The position numbers and the translations under genes are program-made. Below are positions 43,472 through 55,240 of a stretch of DNA of 64,000 nucleotides, one piece after another; the first letter of the stretch is position 1; each line of letters begins with the position of its first letter. Source of the DNA: Halichondria panicea (lineage: Eukaryota > Porifera > Demospongiae > Suberitida > Halichondriidae); NCBI RefSeq assembly GCF_963675165.1, contig NC_087381.1, positions 1,302,001-1,366,000 on the forward strand, written 5' to 3'. The notes below the pieces were generated by a model. It saw only the letters and a program-made list of their open reading frames with translations, was not told where the DNA came from and did not search any database.

Positions 43472-44635
43472 ATATACCACACCTAAGAGGAGGATATATA
43501 GGGTGCATATCCTCCGAGTAGGTGTGGCATATCTGACTTATACCACGTTGACGCAGCACTATAAAAGGACCTCCCCCTAGCAACAATTCAATCCACGATG
43601 CAGACCTGCAAAAAAGAACGAGACTATGCTGGATTTTGCAGCCGTCAAAGAGCTAGTTGAGCAACATGTCGACTCCTACAGATGCTCAAGAGTTGACCAT
43701 TCGATGTCCCTTACTGGATTTGCAAGCTCTTCTTGGATAAAATGTATCTACGCCCATGCCATGGAAGCTTAGCCATCTTGTTGGAGAGCACCTTCCGTGT
43801 TTCTGCCGTCGTTTTGAGTCTTAATACAGTCAAGCCTAGCTCTTTTCTCATTTCTTGAAAAAACTAAAAAAACAACTTGAAAACTGTGCATGCCTGGGAC
43901 TGTATGCTACAGCTGTTGATCAATTAGTGGTGACGTATATAAGTTATAGTTATTGACTGGTTGACTAGTAATTATGGCTTATAACCAACCAACGCCGAGG
44001 GCGTAGCCCGAGGCTGAGGTTAGTTATAAACCATAATTACTAGGCAACCAGTCAACAACTGATTTATTTACTGCAAAAACAGCAAAACAGTCATTTGAAC
44101 ATCAATGGAGACAGTCAAGCTTGCTCTCACAGCCACTTTTGTGCCTCAGAATATGCAGTTAGAACAGTCACAGCTGTCAAGTATTAGAGCTAGCTACTTC
44201 TCCAAGCAGCTAGGTTCTACTGGAAGCCATAAACTTTGACCAGACCCGCCCACCAATATCAGCAGCTGCCGTTTTCAATTTGCATTGCACAAGTCTACCT
44301 ATACCAACACTGCACTGTACTCCTTTACCTCTGAGCCACAGCCTTGACTAGAAACACAGAGCAAGGATTGAACTGCAGTGTTTCAAGCCTCATGAACATG
44401 CAATAAGTAGCTTAGACTGCTAGCTAGCTCAGGTCAATGTGACAATAGCACAAAACATAGTCTACAAAAACTTTTTGCGTGCTGTATTGCTATTTTACTG
44501 TGTACAAATTGTCAAGATGATTCAAAAGTTGAATAGTGCTTGTAGGAAGTAAAAATATGAGCCATAAAAATATGGCTCATATTCACTGGAAATCACCTAG
44601 GATACGGAGTGAATCAGTAAATAAGTGTGGTATAA
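43472..44635. mobile_element. TIR element copy 2, with a nested 680-base insertion
   Basis: Same ends and interior as 23,942-24,436. Between 43,943 and about 44,620 a foreign segment interrupts the right end, flanked by ATAAGT on both sides. The inserted segment starts with a palindrome (GACTGGTTGACTAGTAATTATGG with its complement near 44,020-44,060, hairpin GAGGGCGTAGCCCGAGG) and has no recognisable gene. The small frame of copy 3 is broken here by the same deletion as in copy 1. Confidence 0.65.
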
Positions 44636-44876
44636 TGTGTGTTAACAGTGCCAAAAGACTCATCATGCAAGGAGTCAGAACAAACATGCGAGTGGTATAG
44701 AATCATCATACACAAGCCTCCCACTATTCTCCTATATAACTGTTGGCAAACACATACTGAATAAGGAGATATCAATTAAAGAGAAATAATTATACCAGTG
44801 CTGTACTTAATATACACAGCAACTATAATTGTAAGCAGTCTATATCTATTTCAAGTCAGTGGTAGAATTTTATGTG

Positions 44877-45160
44877 AATTTAGTGTATCCAAACACTGCC
44901 TACGATGTTGTGCACGCTAGCAACAGAAGAGAAAAAGAAACACAAGCCCCTGCATTGCAGGAAAGCACTGCTTATCTAGTACAATAATCACAAAATTTCT
45001 TGAGATGAGAGATATTCCTCCCAAGATAATGACTATACAGTGTCATTGAGAACAATAGGAGAGAAACGTTCGCATCGAAAATTAATACAGCCTATGCAAT
45101 AAACGAAGAAACGAATATAACAGAAAGTAATTCTTGGAACAAGATTATTGCTGCATAATT
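44877..45160 (+). pseudogene. P18: N-terminal relic, direct duplicate of P10
   Basis: The leader is followed by GTGTATCCAAACACTGCC where P10 has ATG. The tail AYDVVHASNRREKETQAPALQ is readable here, then breaks after ESTAY. It ends at the same SNSWNK point as P10 and runs into the same AT-rich sequence. No helix or ectodomain. Confidence 0.8.
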
Positions 45161-45366
45161 ATATAATTATAATTATGTGGTTAACTGGTATATGCCATTA
45201 CATTATTTCTGCTTGGAGCTATCACCTCTAAAGCATACCGTAATAGCAGGTAATTTTCGGGGGCCAAAGAGTTCATTGTTTTCGTGTTAAAAATATGTTA
45301 CCAACGATTGAAGAGATTATCGACCACCTAAACAAACAGCAACCCCCAAAATAATATCTAAAGCAT

Positions 45367-45552
45367 ATACTGTAATATGCAGGTCATTTTTTGGGGGAGC
45401 AAACATTCATTGTTTTCATTGTTGAAGCCCGGAACGCGAATATTTTACCAACAACTGAAGAGATTATTGACCACCTTTACCTGCAGTGCAAACAGTAACC
45501 AAAATAATATCCACGTACTAACTAATTGGATTTACCCGCTATATATACGGTA
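45367..45552. mobile_element. MITE of the GCGGGTAA family
   Basis: Inverted-orientation relative of 6,401-6,590, with a partial additional copy just left (45,228-45,330), followed by TAGATAGATAGATAG. Right of it, 45,560-46,520 is the P19 upstream flank shared with P7, P11 and P13. Confidence 0.65.
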
Positions 45553-46521
45553 GATAGATAGATAGAAGTTATTTTTTAATTTGAGTAAACTATGACAAAG
45601 TGTTGGCAATATTAAGAAGACTAGTCTCAGACCTTAGTGCTGCAATTGCTGTAATAATTATAACCAGAGCAAATGAGAAGATGTTACTACAAGCAATCAA
45701 TATCCAATCATCCTACTCTGTGTACGAATTGCCATACATGTAATAATTATGTCAAACAACTAAATATGGTGTGAACAGTGACTAAATGAAAGAATCATCA
45801 TTCAAGGGGGTCAGAACAAACATGCAAGTGGTAGAATCATCACACAAGCCTCCCACAATTCTCTTATGCCACAACTTGTAACTGTTGGTATCAAATAACG
45901 TGAACACTTACTGAATATAGGAAGATACCACTGGAATGAAACCATACTTAGCTAGCCGAGATTCATTTTAGCGCACAGCTGAACATGTTAAACTATTTAC
46001 TGTTCTCATGAAAAATACAAGCAAATTGATTGAAATGCAGCCAGATAGAAGTTGTATAACCTAACCAATGTGACAGCACTAAATCCTTCACTGAGAACTA
46101 GCTAGCCAAAATTGCGTATTTTAATGCTGGTGCACTTAGACCTTAGTGCTTGGTTACGTAATGCACTCAGCGGCATAAAGATTAAAACCTAGTCTTGGCT
46201 AAGTGTGTTGTGTTCTAAGCACTATCCACATGCATACACCTTACAAAACTTCCTATAAAAGTACAGGATTGTATACAATTATATATATGCAACTGATTTT
46301 TGGTGAAACCATGGTACAAGGTGTTGTGTTATCATACACATGCAGTGCTAAAATGAATGAATCATCATGCAAGCAGTCAGAACAAACAAGCAAGCAGTAA
46401 AATCATCATGCAAGCCTCCCATGCACACTTCTCTTGTAACAAGTTACACAACAACCTGTAACTCATCGATGCATTAGACAAATCTGAAAGGGAAATATTT
46501 ACCGAGTGCTGCACCGCTTAG

Positions 46522-46529
46522 TATAAAAC
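46522..46529 (+). promoter_or_regulatory. TATA box of P19
   Basis: TATAAAAC 88 bases before the ATG, with CCGAGTGCTGCACCGCTTAG upstream and the leader CCTCTCTATTTCAAGTCAG downstream, as in the intact copies. Confidence 0.6.
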
Positions 46530-46609
46530 GTGGGAAGTACATTAACCCCATGCATGCACAGTAACAACCTCTCTATTTCAAGTCAGTGGTAGAGTTTCAA
46601 CTGTGAATT

Positions 46610-47860
46610 ATGGAGCTAAACACTGCCTACAAAGTTGCGCACTCCAGCAAGGGAAGAGAAACACAAGCAATTGCATTGCAAGGAAACACTGCCTACAATA
46701 TCTATTCTACCCAAGATAATGGCTACACTATGGTTGAGAACAATGGGAGAGAAACATTTGCATCGAAAAATAACACAGCCTATGCAATAAACAGAGAAGT
46801 GTTTACAACAGAAACTAATTCCACCTCCAACGTTCTGAGCAATACAAACAAAAAAAGGCAAGGATGTGCTAAAAACAGATGTACTAAGAAGTGGTTTGCA
46901 ATCTTTACCGTCCTAGCTATTGCTTTTTCCTCTCTGTTAGTAGCTGTGGCAGCACTGGTGTACACCAATATAGTGTTAAAGAACCTGGAAGATCAGTCAA
47001 TGACGGGACAACTAAATAACCAATCCAGCACAATTGAGCCTTTCAATCTTGGAACAATCAACAACCCGGCAAGCTCTTGCAGTGACATCTCTCAAGATTG
47101 ACCATCTGGAGAATACTGGATTGCCCCTGACACTAGCTCTCCTGTTCAGGTCTACTGTGACATGAATCGAACAAGCTGTAGCTGCAACACTGCAGGAGGA
47201 TGGATGAGGGTAGCCAACCTTGACATGACTGATCCTAACCAAAACTGCCCAGAGGGATTGAGACTGGTAACCAGAACAGAACCACCATTGCGTACTTGTG
47301 GCCGAATAGAAGGACCAGCACGATGTGTGTCTACTACCTATTCAACTTATGGGGTGGAGTACTCAAAAGTTTGTGGTCAAATCATTGCATATCAAAGTAG
47401 TACTTCAGATGCTTTCGATCAATTCTTCAAAAACAGATCTTTATCTATTGATGATGGTTATGTTGATGGTGTGAGCCTAACCCACGGACAGTTGCCTCGT
47501 CAGCACATCTGGACATTTGCTAATGCAATCGATGAAACTCAATCCAATAGATTGGTGTGTCCTTGCACAAGACTTGACCTCCCCTACATTGGAGTTGTAC
47601 CTCCCTTTATTGGTCAAGACTACTTCTGTGAAACTGGAAGCCGACAAGAACATACATTTACTTTCTACCCTGATGATCCACTCTGGGACGGTCAGGGATG
47701 CGGGGGTACCAGTACTTGCTGTGAGTTCAACAATCCACCGTGGTTCTGCAAGCAACTCCCTCAACCAACTACAGACGATATCGAGTTGAGGCTTTGTTCT
47801 GATGAAAGCATTTATGATGAAGACACACCCATTGAGATAATAGAGATGTACGTACACTAA
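46610..47860 (+). pseudogene. P19: FReD-like receptor paralogue with a single premature TGA
   Basis: ATG at 46,610, stop at 47,858. The only lesion is TGA at 47,099-47,101 where all relatives have CGA (the Arg of QDRPSGEYW); reading continues in the same frame on both sides. Tail (NTAY, NGYTMVEN), helix (about 104-126), short stalk and the whole ectodomain are otherwise intact, with one in-frame codon loss nearby (APDTSSPVQ). Loop GRIEGPARC; C-terminal variable stretch SDESIYDEDTP unique here. The last codon is CAC (His) instead of Arg. A CpG-type C-to-T change explains the stop. A null allele of an otherwise functional gene is plausible. Confidence 0.88.
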
Positions 47861-48435
47861 AATAGACATATTGAATCATTTCTAGAACTGAAGACATTAA
47901 TAAATAATGTACAGCCACTTACATTGTGAGTTAACTTCATTAATTAAAGGCATGCATGTATGTACAATGTACCGTACTATACTATCAAAACACAACTATA
48001 TTTAATGAGCATAACTTAATTGAGTTCTGGTAGTCCAGATTTAAGTTTTTGTGGTTTTCTGAAAGTTTAGAAACAGTGTTTTCAAATCATTTTCACCCAA
48101 TTTAAGCAAAAGGAATGGTACAACATCTAAAATTAAGAGCTAAGCACATGCACCATTTGACAATAATTAGTACAGGGCACTCATGAGAATTTCCACCGGT
48201 AGTTTTGTCTGCACAAGCGACAGCTAAAATATCAACAAGTGTATAGTACATGTACATTAAGTATACGGTATACCCTGTCCAGAAATTGTCAATTAAGGAA
48301 AGTATGTACATGCACTAAAAAAGAAAGGCCAACAAACTAACAAGGATGCTACTAAACAGTTTTACACACATGCATGTATATAATTATTACAGCAATAATT
48401 GTAACCCTACTTTGGAGATCCCACTACTAGGGTGT
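47861..48435. repeat. P19 3' flank and a dispersed repeat
   Basis: Bases 48,170-48,435 (GAGAATTTCCACCGGTAG to GGAGATCCCACTACTAGGGTG) recur at 52,020-52,285 in the same orientation without a neighbouring gene. The repeat ends exactly where family sequence of P20 begins, suggesting insertion or recombination at this point. Confidence 0.65.
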
Positions 48436-49282
48436 ACACCAATATAGAGTTGAAGAATAACCAATCCAATCTTGGAACAATCAACAACCCAGCAAGCTCT
48501 TGTATAATAGTGACATCCTTCAAGACCGACCATCTGGAGAATATTGGATTGTCACTGACAGTACTAGCTCTCCTGTTCAGGTCTACTGTGACATGAATCG
48601 AACAAGCTGTAGCTGCAACACTGCAGGAGGATGGATGAGGGTAGCCAACCTTGATATGACTGAATTCAACCAAAACTGCCCCGAGAGATTGAGACTGGTG
48701 AACAGGACAGAACCACCATTGCGTACTTGTGGCCGAGAAGGACCAGCAGGATGTACTTCCACTACGTATTCAACTTATGGGGTGGAGTATTCGAAAGTTT
48801 GTGGTCGAATCATTGCATATCAAAATAATACTCTCACTCCTTATTTCATTAACATATCTTTATCTATTGATGATGTTTACGTTGATGGTGTGAGCCTAAC
48901 CTATGGACAGTCGCCTCGTCAGCACATCTGGACATTTGCTGGTGCAGTCGATGAAACTCGATCCGATGCTCATGTGTGTCCTTGCACAAGACCTGACCTT
49001 CCCTACACTAGAGTTGTACCTCCCTTCATTGGTCAAGACTACTTCTGTGAAACTGGAAGCCGACAGCGCTTTATATAATACCTTCTATTCTGATGATCCA
49101 GTCTGGGATGGTCAGGGATGCGAGGGTATACCAGTACTTGCTGTGAGTTCAACAATCCACCGTGGTTCTGCAAGCAACTCCCTCAACCAACTACAAACGA
49201 TATCAAATTGAGGATTTGTGGTGAGCAATCTTTAGTCGATGAAGACACACCAATTGAGATTGCCGAAATATACATCCGCTGA
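48436..49282 (+). pseudogene. P20: 5'-truncated FReD-like receptor paralogue
   Basis: Family sequence starts in the last helix codons (VYTNIELKN) and jumps straight to NLGTINNPASSC, so tail, helix and stalk are missing. A five-base AT insertion (TGTAGTGAC to TGTATAATAGTGAC, about 48,503) shifts the frame. The ectodomain is then open to about 49,075, with loop GREGPAGC and FAGAVDETRSDAH as in P15 and P23. A two-base loss (TTTATTTATAAT to TTTATATAAT) and a two-base gain (GGTACC to GGTATACC) follow, after which the C-terminus GEQSLVDEDTP and AEIYIR is intact; TGA 49,280-49,282. The 3' flank matches P15. Confidence 0.88.
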
Positions 49283-50701
49283 ACATGTTTTCGTTTCTAT
49301 TAATATTAAAGCTAGCTCTCAAGAGTAGAAACTGAATAATAGCATACGGTGCTTATAATTTTATACAGTCATGATAACTGTAGCAATTCCCTGCATGGAA
49401 CATTAATCCCTGGAACATTAATCGTGTAACTTGATACGCATGTTCATAATAATATAGATTATATATATTATTTGAATCAGTGGAAATTGTTCATGCTAAT
49501 TTTTTTCATGGTTATTTTTATATACAGCAGTCGCCTGAACATTTTATGACATTGAAATGTACACAAAGACTATAATTATGTTGCCATTTTTGAGCTAAAT
49601 CTAAAAGTGTGTGATATTGACTTCATGCATGCATGTATATGCACTATTAGAAATCAACATAATTATAGAGTATCATTATATAGGTCTATGCTGACAACCA
49701 CACCAGTTATTATGCCTCGGTGTGCATGCGCAAGCGAGGTATACGGTAGTGTGTGTTTGTGTGTTTGTGTGTGTGTGTAGACCGCTACAGCTGCTCAAGG
49801 ATGAATCAAGTGCAAGTAAGAGTTTCTATAGGCTTATAGTCATGTTTACTTGGATCATAATTCGTGGATTTGCAAAATAATGCTTCGTTCTCGAGTTACG
49901 CCTAGTTTTGCTTACTTGGAATGCCATGCATTGCAGTCTTTTCAGAAGAGTCCGTAGCAAAACTTGTTCACCGAGTGTTACTACTCTACTTAGTAGTTAG
50001 CTCTGCACTAGAACGCTAGCTGCAAGAGTGAGCAGAGAGCTGCAAGGCTCTGCTGACTTGCAGCCTTAGACTCGATCGTTTTTAACAATAATCAGAGCTG
50101 ATCATTACCCACTATTTGCATACAAAGATGTTCATCACTTGTGATGATTATAATCTGACAATGTGACAGTGTGTATAAAAAGCTAGCTATTAGTAGTTTT
50201 ATGTTATGTAGCTTTGGCACCTCCACCGAGGCATCAGCACCCGCGGTGCTTTCATTGTACCATTAACAACAGCTGATGGCATGCAGGTCAATGGAAGGTA
50301 ATATTTTAATTAAAAAAATTGAGGAAACAACAGTGGGACACACTTGCAATCAATCGTTATTTCAGGCCATACATGCATGCAGTCCCACACACAATGTTGA
50401 GGTTATTACTTGTATGGTATGTACTATATACGATGGGTATAAACGTGTGCATGCAGTCCATGCGTTCTATGCATGTATGTTATTATGTTATTTCAGGCCA
50501 TGTATATAATCTCCCACAAAACTTGATATGCTAACATGGTGTACGTGTACGAAAGCACCACGGGTGCTGAAGCCTCTTGGGGAGATCCAAAGCTACATAA
50601 CATAAATCTACTAGTAATAGCTTTTATATACACATTGCTAGACTCGCAAGACATCACTGTTGCACGGCAAACAGTAGACAAACTTTGTGTATAGAGACTT
50701 A
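49283..50701. other. Repeat-rich spacer, no gene seen
   Basis: Bases 49,283-49,620 are the shared P15/P20 3' flank. A GT-rich microsatellite lies at 49,750-49,780. Near 50,220-50,235 and 50,550-50,570 are inverted words (AGCACCCGCGGTGCTTTC and AAAGCACCACGGGTGCT), and TTTATGTTATGTAGCTTTGG recurs inverted at about 50,590-50,610, so 50,200-50,610 is a loose foldback. No recognisable coding sequence. Confidence 0.45.
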
Positions 50702-51969
50702 TGAGGTGCCGTTTGTCTCAAAACTGTGTAAAAGTGAGACATAAGCCCCGTTTACACGACACCTAATCCGGGTCAGATTTTTCTGAGTAGTGGACATAGT
50801 AAAATGACCGGCACTATAATTTCATTTGCGCAAACATTGGCTGATAGGAAGCTACAGGCTTACTCTAGAAACACCCACGAACATGTACAACACCTCAGAA
50901 TTAGCCCTTTGTGCTTACTCACAGCTAAACTGCTTCTGACACAACCTGAACCACCTCCAAAGGTGGGTTGGCTAATCCGGATTAGAACCCGGATAAGGGC
51001 CGTTTACACGAATGCGGTTAGGTTTAATCCGGATTCCAACCCGGATTAAAGGAATCCGGATTCCAACCCGGATTAAAGGCCTCGTGTAAACAGGGCTATA
51101 TATATATATGTCCATGCATGGGTATTTATAAATGTACATGGGTATATGGGTATATATAAATGTCCATTGGTATATATAAATGTCCATGGGTATTTATAAA
51201 TGTCTATATTAGGTATATATTTATATATATCTTTAGTCCATGGGTATTTTAAAATGTTAGTGGGTATTTATCAAAGTGAGGGTATTTATCAGAAGGTGAT
51301 GATACTTTTCAAGGTGTGGTTTTGTTACATTACAAGGGATAGTCACAAGACTGTTACATAACCTGCCATATGGACACAAGCAAGCCACGCCCCTTCACTC
51401 TAAAAAGGGTCTAGTAACAGTGTGCATATCAGTGGAGCCTGTGCGCCGCCAATCAGATTGTAGATGTGCATAAAACGTCATCATCAACTCATAAAACCAC
51501 ACCCACATAATGTCATGGATTAGCATGCTGAGCAGCTAATCTGCCATGCTTACCATAGAGTGGGCACATGCATGCCGGCACCTGCAGTTGCCAGACCCTT
51601 CTTCGAGTGAAGGGGCGTGGCTTGCATTGTGACCATGTGGCAGGTTGTGTAACGGTCACGTGACTATCACTGTAATGTAACAAAACCACACCTTGAAAAG
51701 TATCATCACCTTATGATAAATACCCTCACTTTGATAAATACCCATGGATATATATATAAAATCTTTGATAACTAACATTTTTAAATGCCCATGGAAAATA
51801 CCCATAGACATTAATTTATATACCTATGGACATTTAAAAATACCCATGGACATTTATAAATACCCATGGATATTAATTTATATATACCCATGGACATTTA
51901 TAAATACCCATGGACATATATATATGTCTCACTTTTACACAGTTTTGAGACAAACGGCACCTCATATAG
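50702..51969. mobile_element. Composite foldback element with nested MITE
   Basis: The outer inverted repeats of about 43 bases (from TATGAGGTGCCGTTTGTCTC at 50,700 and its complement ending near 51,969) enclose a second element at 50,743-51,098. That inner element has ends AGCCCCGTTTACACGA and its near complement, and TCCGGATT repeats inside. A pair of arms of about 310 bases follows (51,100-51,412 against 51,592-51,930). Those arms contain tandem TGTCCATGGGTATTTATAAA units and GGGCGTGGCTTGC. A partial third outer end (TTTTGAGACAAATGGCACC) follows at 51,970. No coding sequence. Confidence 0.7.
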
Positions 51970-52019
51970 TTTTGAGACAAATGGCACCTTATATATATGT
52001 CTGTCTGCACTATACACTG

Positions 52020-52285
52020 GTAAGACAATAATCAATAGAGCTAGGGTACTTATGAGAATTTCCAACGGTAGTTTTATCTGTGCAAGCGATAGTTAGAATA
52101 TAAACAAGTATTGTACATTAAGTATATATGGTATACCCTGTCTACCAATTAAGGAAAGTATGTACACTCAAGGCCACAAAAGAATAACAATGATATCACC
52201 AACCAAACAGTTATACACCTGTATTAAATAGCAATAATGATTACACTATGACCCTAATTTGGAGATCCCACTACTAGGGTGGTGT
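52020..52285. repeat. Second copy of the dispersed repeat at 48,170-48,435
   Basis: Same orientation and order (GAGAATTTCCAACGGTAG to GGAGATCCCACTACTAGGGTG). Here it is followed by unrelated sequence instead of a receptor copy. Confidence 0.65.
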
Positions 52286-52460
52286 GTTTAGCAGGGAACT
52301 ATTGGCCATATCTAAAGTATTTGTGTTGCATGAGAGTGCCGCCCTGGAAATTCTGTCATCAATTTTATGGCTTTATTAATGCTGTATGTGGCTGGCTAAC
52401 TCAGGTATGCATGCCATAGACTTCCTTGTATACAAAATCCTAACTTTCAGGACTCATCAC

Positions 52461-53650
52461 TAAAATTACGGCGGGTAATTTTCGGGGGGCAAACATTTCA
52501 TGACATAGTTTTCCTAGTTGAAGCCCTGAGCACGAATATTTTACTCGAATGAAGCGATTATTGACCACCTTTACCTGCAGTGGCACCACGAAATTAATAT
52601 CCACAAACTGACTAAATATTGCTCAACCACGAATGTTGAAATTATACCTACTATAGATAGAAGAGCTGGTAGATAGAAGTGCTTTGATGAGTTAGTTTTC
52701 AATTTCCTTACAGTAATGGTGTTATTATTATAGTTAAGTCTAATAGCTATTTCTCACACTTAGGTGATGTTCCAAGTCAATGTTACATAGTCTGTCTTAC
52801 ATAGTCTGTTTTTAATTACAAAGTGAATTGGCTCACTCGTAAAGGTTTTCCAATTATAGTAAGGTATTGTTTTGTACTAATGCGTGTGAAGATCACACAC
52901 ACTGTTACTGTTACCTATTACAATGTCATGTGTAGTAGCTGTTAGAATAAAGTCCCTGTTCCGTTTTGCGTTGCACATAAAATTATAGCAAGGCTGCAAA
53001 CAGAAATATAACGATAATTGAACGCACCATAATCACGATTTTTCGCCACTTTATACTGAGTCAGCAACATTGAGACACAAAGATCCAAGAAAGGCAGCTT
53101 CGTCTAGCTAGCCATTGTGGAAGGCTAGCGCTAGTGAGATCAGTGTATGCAGAGAGTTCATTTCTACCGTATAGCAGGTTATTTCGTATGGTAGAAATGG
53201 AGTATCCCAGTATTGCTTGATCATCTTCCCCCACCCCTCACCTAGTATCAGCTGGCACTGAGATGCTCTCCTCTCCAATATTCTGTTTTTACGCTAATGT
53301 AACAGTAAATCAATTAACTTGCCGTAATAATTTTTAATGAACTGCCTTGCATTGCTGTCCCGTTCTTTACAGAAGCGCTTCAACAGCCATTTGAAAAATG
53401 CTACTGAAAGCTTATTCTCTATAATAATTGTCATTAATTTTGTCATGTATTGTATCGGGCCACCAATTCTGCTGTTTGAATAGTATGGTAAAAGTGAGAT
53501 GTAATACGTAACCCCATTGCTAACAAAAAAAAAAAGTTACTATATTAATGTAATGCAACCTGGCCATTCAACCATAGATGATTACAAACTAGATTTTTTT
53601 AAAACAGCATGTACCCAGGTCTCGGCTCTAATACTGTCTATCTGCATTTA
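52461..53650. other. MITE remnant and spacer, no gene seen
   Basis: Bases 52,461-52,655 are a diverged GCGGGTAA-family MITE. Bases 52,685-52,800 are inverted to 40,075-40,195. Bases 53,150-53,410 resemble 4,600-5,115 (P2/P3 spacer), and 53,540-53,650 match the inverted 3' flank of P9/P17 (TCTCGGCTCTAATACTGTC). No coding sequence recognised. Confidence 0.5.
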
Positions 53651-53659
53651 ATTGTCTTG

Positions 53660-55240
53660 AGCAAATGTCCAGATGTGCTGACGAGGCGACTGACCATGGG
53701 TTAGGCTCACACCATCAACGTAAACATCATCAATAGATAAAAATCTGTTGTCGAAATATGGATTGAAAGCATCCGGAGTTCTACTTTGATATGCAATGAT
53801 TCGACCACAAACTTTCAAATACTCCATCCCATACGTTGAATAGGTAGTGGAAGTACATCCTGGTTCTTCTACTCGGCCACAAGTACGCAGTGGTGGTTCT
53901 GTCCTGGTTACCAGTCTCAATCCCTCTGGGCAGTTTTGGTTGGGATCGGTCATGTCAAGGTTGGCTACCCTCATCCATCCTCCTGCAGTGTTGCAGTTAC
54001 AGCTTGTTCGATTCATGTCAAAGTAGACCTGAACAGGAGAGCTAAAGGTGTCAGTGGCAACCCAATATTCTCCAGATGGTCGGTCTTGATGGATATCACT
54101 ACAAGAGCTAGCTGGGTTGTTGATTGTTCCAAGACAAAATGACTCCAGTTCTTCAAGGATAGACTGTACGTCGTTGAGATTTTTCAAAATATGTTTGAAA
54201 TGTTGCTTGAAAGATCTACAATTGAATTGCTGAGTTGACTGGATCGGTTGTTCAGTTCCTCGTTGATAGACTGTACTTGCTTATTGGTACTGCTCAGCTG
54301 CTTAGAAAAGTTGTTTTGAAAGAGTACAATTGAATCATTGAGTTGAGCTTGTAGGGTTTGAATCTGTTGACTGGATAGGTTGTTCAGTTTCTCGTTCATG
54401 GACTGTACAGTGCATCCAGTCTAGAGAGTAGAATACAAAAATTGGTGAGTAGTTGTACTTAGATGTATCTCAAGATTGGAACATTTCTAAGAAATTGTGC
54501 TGATACCATTGTATAGGTAAAAGAATAAGCTACAACACAGTTCAAAAATATTTCCCCAAAAGTTGTTGTAGTGGGAAATAATTTTAGGAGATAATGGGGT
54601 GATTATAAAAAAATGTACGTAACATCAATTATCTCTGGAACTAAAGTATTTTTGGAAAATTTTTTCTTATCAAAAGTTTAACAATTTATTCAAGCTTACT
54701 CTGTGTAATTTTTAGACCTTAGCCGTGAGATTGTCTTCAAATCTCTCCCTAACCGAAACGGCACTAAAAACTAGCAATTTTGAGCACTGCAGAGGATGTG
54801 TAGATATTTAAGTAACATCGAATCTTTCATAAGATAGCCAAACTATCTATAGATGTTGTGACAAAGTTCCAAACCTTAGCCGGAAACCGTTGGCCTTTTC
54901 TCTCCCTAACCGATTACCCACTATAACAATTGGGTACTGTTTTATTAATCACAACAAACCCACCATCTTATGTTGTCATGGAAACAATTTTGGACGTATT
55001 GTAGCTCATTCATTTGCCCACTCAATGGTATCAGCAGATTTTCTTAGAAATGTTCCAATCATAAGATATTTACATTTAAGTACAACTACTCACACATTTT
55101 TGGTATTCTACTGGATGCACTGTACTTGATTTGGTACTGATCATCTGGTTCTTTAACTCTATATTGGTGTACACTAGTGCTGCCACAGCTAGCAATATAG
55201 ACAGAATAAAAGCTACGATGACAAGAATTGCACAAAATCT
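53660..55240 (-). pseudogene. P21: FReD-like receptor paralogue truncated at both ends, with MITE
   Basis: On the minus strand: the helix (from about 55,240, already broken at its start) and first stalk codons, a 715-base MITE, then the rest of a long stalk (SMNEKLNN, LQAQLNDSIVLFQNNFSK). A frameshift follows at about 54,195 (SNIS then NIF), then the ectodomain from NPASSCSDI to RQHIWTF. There the last about 120 codons are deleted and the 3' flank (GCTCAAGACAATTAAATGC) follows directly. One framework Cys is changed (VQVYFDM instead of VQVYCDM). Loop GRVEEPGC as in P9. No tail or promoter remains. Confidence 0.88.
54408..55122. mobile_element. Tc1/mariner-like MITE with TA target duplication
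   Basis: 715 bases. The ends are imperfect inverted repeats (CAGTGCATCCAG at the outer edge; then AGAATAC, AAAAAT, GTGAGTAGTTGTACT inside), flanked on both sides by TA (54,406-54,407 and 55,123-55,124) within the stalk codons of P21. TA duplication and CAGTG ends are typical of Tc1/mariner. A diverged inner inverted symmetry continues (for example CTTAGCCG/TCTCCCTAACCG words near 54,720 and 54,880). No transposase frame is seen. Confidence 0.8.
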
